Assembly: GCA_003518365.1 (NCBI GenBank)
Contig: DOYU01000005.1
Coordinates: 1 to 7,461 of the forward strand
Direction: 5' to 3'
Length of the DNA stretch: 7,461 nt
DNA from: Candidatus Magasanikiibacteriota bacterium
GTDB lineage: Bacteria; Patescibacteriota; Patescibacteriia; Magasanikbacterales; UBA922
Numbering within the stretch: position 1 is the first letter of the stretch; each line of letters starts with the position of its first letter. Of the stretch, positions 6,332-7,461 are shown piece by piece. A program made the translations under genes and the position numbers. The notes below the pieces were generated by a model. That model was not told the origin of the DNA. It did no database searches and was given only the letters and a program-made list of their open reading frames with translations.

Positions 6332-6471
6332 TTTTCATCAGCCAGCCATATCGTCGTGAAGAAACAGTACAGAGGAGAGAGACTTCCATGAATGGAAGAA
6401 AAGGGAGGAATGCGAGCAGTTCATGCGCATATCCTCCCGGTCCTCTGAAGTTTTTTGATACAAAAAACTTC
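6302..6471 (-). ncRNA. Candidate structured RNA, about 170 nt, three-way junction
   Basis: Read on minus, this stretch begins just after a good promoter (6475-6503) and ends at the terminator 6301-6331. Its 5' end is a perfect 11-bp hairpin with a 3-base loop (6461-6471 with 6447-6457, GAAGTTTTTTG). Next comes a closing stem, 6441-6446 with 6371-6376, perfectly paired (a seventh pair, 6447 with 6370, competes with the first hairpin). It encloses two hairpins: one of 7 plus 4 bp (6432-6438 with 6403-6409 and 6426-6429 with 6411-6414), and one of 6-7 bp (6392-6398 with 6383-6389). The elements abut, so together they form a three-way junction. About 40 less structured bases lead to the terminator. 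It shows no signal-recognition-particle GGAAGCAG motif, no tmRNA resume frame and no 6S-like single long hairpin. I cannot assign a family; a 5' attenuator for a short peptide is another reading. Confidence 0.45.
6338..6424 (-). CDS. Possible 28-residue peptide within the candidate RNA
   Basis: On minus an ATG (6422-6424) follows GGGAGGA by 7 bases, an ideal Shine-Dalgarno arrangement and the only one of its kind in this window. The frame encodes a Ser/His/Phe/Leu-rich 28-residue peptide that ends in two adjacent stops (TGA TGA) just before the terminator. The GGGAGGA is one arm of a hairpin in the candidate RNA, so it could be sequestered, or it could be there only as part of the stem. Because other genes here lack Shine-Dalgarno sequences, coincidence is the more likely explanation. 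Confidence 0.15.
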   Translation of the reverse strand: MNCSHSSLFFHSWKSLSSVLFLHDDMAG

Positions 6472-6474
6472 TCC

Positions 6475-6503
6475 ATTATTTCTGGCTATTTGATCAGGAT
6501 CAA
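6475..6503 (-). promoter_or_regulatory. Promoter for the minus-strand candidate RNA
   Basis: On the minus strand TTGATC (6498-6503, four of six) is 17 bases from AATAAT (6475-6480, five of six). Start sites at 6468-6471 would place the first hairpin at the very 5' end of the RNA. The -35 box overlaps a 12-bp interrupted palindrome, TGATC-AG-GATCA (6491-6502), which might be an operator. Confidence 0.45.
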
Positions 6504-6524
6504 CATCTCACATCTTATATCATA

Positions 6525-6557
6525 TAAAAAACAACCACCACAAAACGTGATGGTTGT
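6525..6557 (-). terminator. Rho-independent terminator of pnp
   Basis: On minus, ACAACCATCAC (6547-6557) pairs with GTGGTGGTTGT (6531-6541) across a 5-base loop, then a run of T follows. All 11 pairs form on minus with one U-G pair; on plus that position is an A-C mismatch, so the element is built for minus-strand transcription. It lies 26 bp after the pnp stop codon and insulates the candidate RNA gene from pnp. Confidence 0.8.
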
Positions 6558-6582
6558 ATCGTATCAAATTTTCCTAGTAAGT

Positions 6583-7461
6583 CTACCGTCCGCCGTATGG
6601 CTTGCGAGGTCCTCGTGAACCACCATTTCGGTCTCCACCAGTTCTTGGTGGGCGAGGTGGTGGTGGGACATAGCCTTCTGGCTTTTCAGTGAGTTCCTTC
6701 ATGGTCAGGTTCACTCGACCAAGATTGTCAATTTCTTTGACTTTTACCTGTACTTTGTCCCCAAGCTTCAATACATCGCTTGGTTTATCCGTTCGCCCCC
6801 ATGAAATTTCACTGACATGGACAAGCCCGTCTTTATTTGGCGTGAGTGAGACAAAAGCTCCGAAGTCTTCGATACGAACGACTTCTCCGTCATAGATTTC
6901 TCCAGCTTCGACCGTCTTTGTAATCATCTCAATCTGACGAACTGCTTCTGCCATAGCATCTGCATCGTTTGATGTGAGGAGGACGCGACCATCTTGTTCG
7001 ATGTCGATCGTAACGCCTGTTTCAGCAGTAAGTTTCTTGATAGTCTTTCCACCAGGTCCGATAATATCTCCAATTTTTTCTGGATCGATCTGAATGGTCA
7101 CAATGCGTGGTGCGTATTCAGACAATTCTGCTCGAGGCTCTGCAATCACAGCTTTCATGCTTTCAAGAATTTCTCTTCGAGCTATGACAGACTGCACAAA
7201 TGTTTGTTCCACAATGTCCCAGGTAAGTCCCTGTGTCTTTGTATCCATTTGCACGGCAGTAATACCATCATATGTTCCAGCAATTTTGAAATCCATACCA
7301 CCTTTGCCATCTTCCACATCTTGAAGGTCAGTGATGACTTTCCATTTCCCTGAGCCTTCGAGGTCAGAAGCAAGCCCCATCGCAATCCCTGCAACAGCTT
7401 TTTTCATCGGCACGCCAGCTGCCATGAGAGACAAGGCAGACGCACACGTCGATGCCATAGA
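6583..7461 (-). CDS. pnp: Polynucleotide phosphorylase, C-terminal part (partial)
   Basis: PNPase degrades RNA 3' to 5' with phosphate, releasing nucleoside diphosphates, as a trimeric ring. Only the last 292 codons are in the window; the frame continues past 7461, so the ATG at 7456-7458 is internal (SMAS, as in known PNPases). Counting from that Met, the second RNase PH core covers 1-95, with GGMDFKIAGTYDGITAVQMDTK (53-74) supplying the conserved active-site aspartates (56, 64, 72). A KH domain covers about 118-180 with I133-I-G-P-G-G137 as its RNA-gripping loop. An S1 domain covers about 187-256 (GEVVRIEDFGAFVSL, GLVHVSEIS, RVNLTMKE). The tail 257-291 is rich in Pro, Gly and Arg and probably disordered, replacing the RNase E-binding tail of enterobacterial PNPases. 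It has its own terminator downstream. Upstream genes, typically rpsO, are out of view. Confidence 0.97.
   Translation of the reverse strand, partial: SMASTCASALSLMAAGVPMKKAVAGIAMGLASDLEGSGKWKVITDLQDVEDGKGGMDFKIAGTYDGITAVQMDTKTQGLTWDIVEQTFVQSVIARREILESMKAVIAEPRAELSEYAPRIVTIQIDPEKIGDIIGPGGKTIKKLTAETGVTIDIEQDGRVLLTSNDADAMAEAVRQIEMITKTVEAGEIYDGEVVRIEDFGAFVSLTPNKDGLVHVSEISWGRTDKPSDVLKLGDKVQVKVKEIDNLGRVNLTMKELTEKPEGYVPPPPRPPRTGGDRNGGSRGPRKPYGGR

Noticed and set aside
6361..6446. Signal recognition particle RNA or 6S RNA in the pnp-ribE gap
   Set aside because: GAGCAG and paired G-rich arms hinted at SRP RNA, but the conserved GGAAGCAG apical motif is absent on both strands, and the three-way junction does not fit the 6S hairpin with a central bubble.
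6252..6476. 74-codon minus-strand frame starting next to the candidate RNA promoter
   Set aside because: It reads through the 12-bp terminator hairpin, has no ribosome binding site and begins inside the -10 box, so it would not be on the transcript.

Overview
The window looks like a chromosomal stretch from an uncultured, small-genome bacterium, most likely a member of the Patescibacteria (Candidate Phyla Radiation, Parcubacteria-like). This is an inference. It rests on an M23 peptidase carrying two peptidoglycan-binding repeats of the kind common in that group, starts without Shine-Dalgarno sequences and with promoters almost on top of the start codon, a 23S rRNA gene with no 16S beside it, and an enlarged 23S domain I. 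At least one gene (the GNAT) ends in TGA, so TGA is a stop here and a code-25 lineage (Gracilibacteria or Absconditabacteria) is unlikely. I see no transposase, integrase, CRISPR array or phage gene.

Layout. Bases 1-1265 are the 5' part of a 23S rRNA gene on the minus strand, with a roughly 70-nt extra hairpin segment in domain I. Bases 1266-1805 hold a hairpin-rich stretch that I read as the pre-23S leader, a near-consensus minus-strand promoter (1672-1700), and a divergent plus-strand promoter (1757-1785). Next come three plus-strand genes that look like one operon: a GNAT acetyltransferase (1806-2342), rlmH (2369-2836), which methylates 23S rRNA, and a lipoprotein of unknown function (2839-3462). 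This operon meets a small Smr-domain gene on the minus strand (3452-3739) tail to tail, with an 11-bp overlap, and its terminator lies inside the smr coding sequence. The smr gene and a secreted M23 peptidase gene (3834-5204) diverge from a 94-bp gap. A bidirectional terminator (5221-5250) separates the peptidase from a minus-strand tRNA-Leu(UAG) at 5266-5347. A G-rich inverted repeat with G-quadruplex potential (5400-5459) follows, then riboflavin synthase on the minus strand (5480-6085).

The 497-bp gap 6086-6582 is the most interesting part. It has no convincing protein gene, but it holds two divergent promoters (ribE on minus, another on plus), a bidirectional terminator at 6301-6331, and two candidate small RNAs that converge on that terminator. 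The plus-strand RNA is about 100 nt. The minus-strand RNA is about 170 nt, has its own promoter, and folds as a 5' hairpin followed by a three-way junction. The pnp terminator closes the gap, and the window ends inside pnp (polynucleotide phosphorylase, C-terminal 292 residues).

Functionally the window mixes ribosome biogenesis (23S, RlmH, tRNA-Leu), RNA turnover (PNPase), cell-envelope work (M23 peptidase, lipoprotein) and one riboflavin step. All promoter, terminator and RNA-fold calls were made by eye from sequence, without folding-energy or database support.
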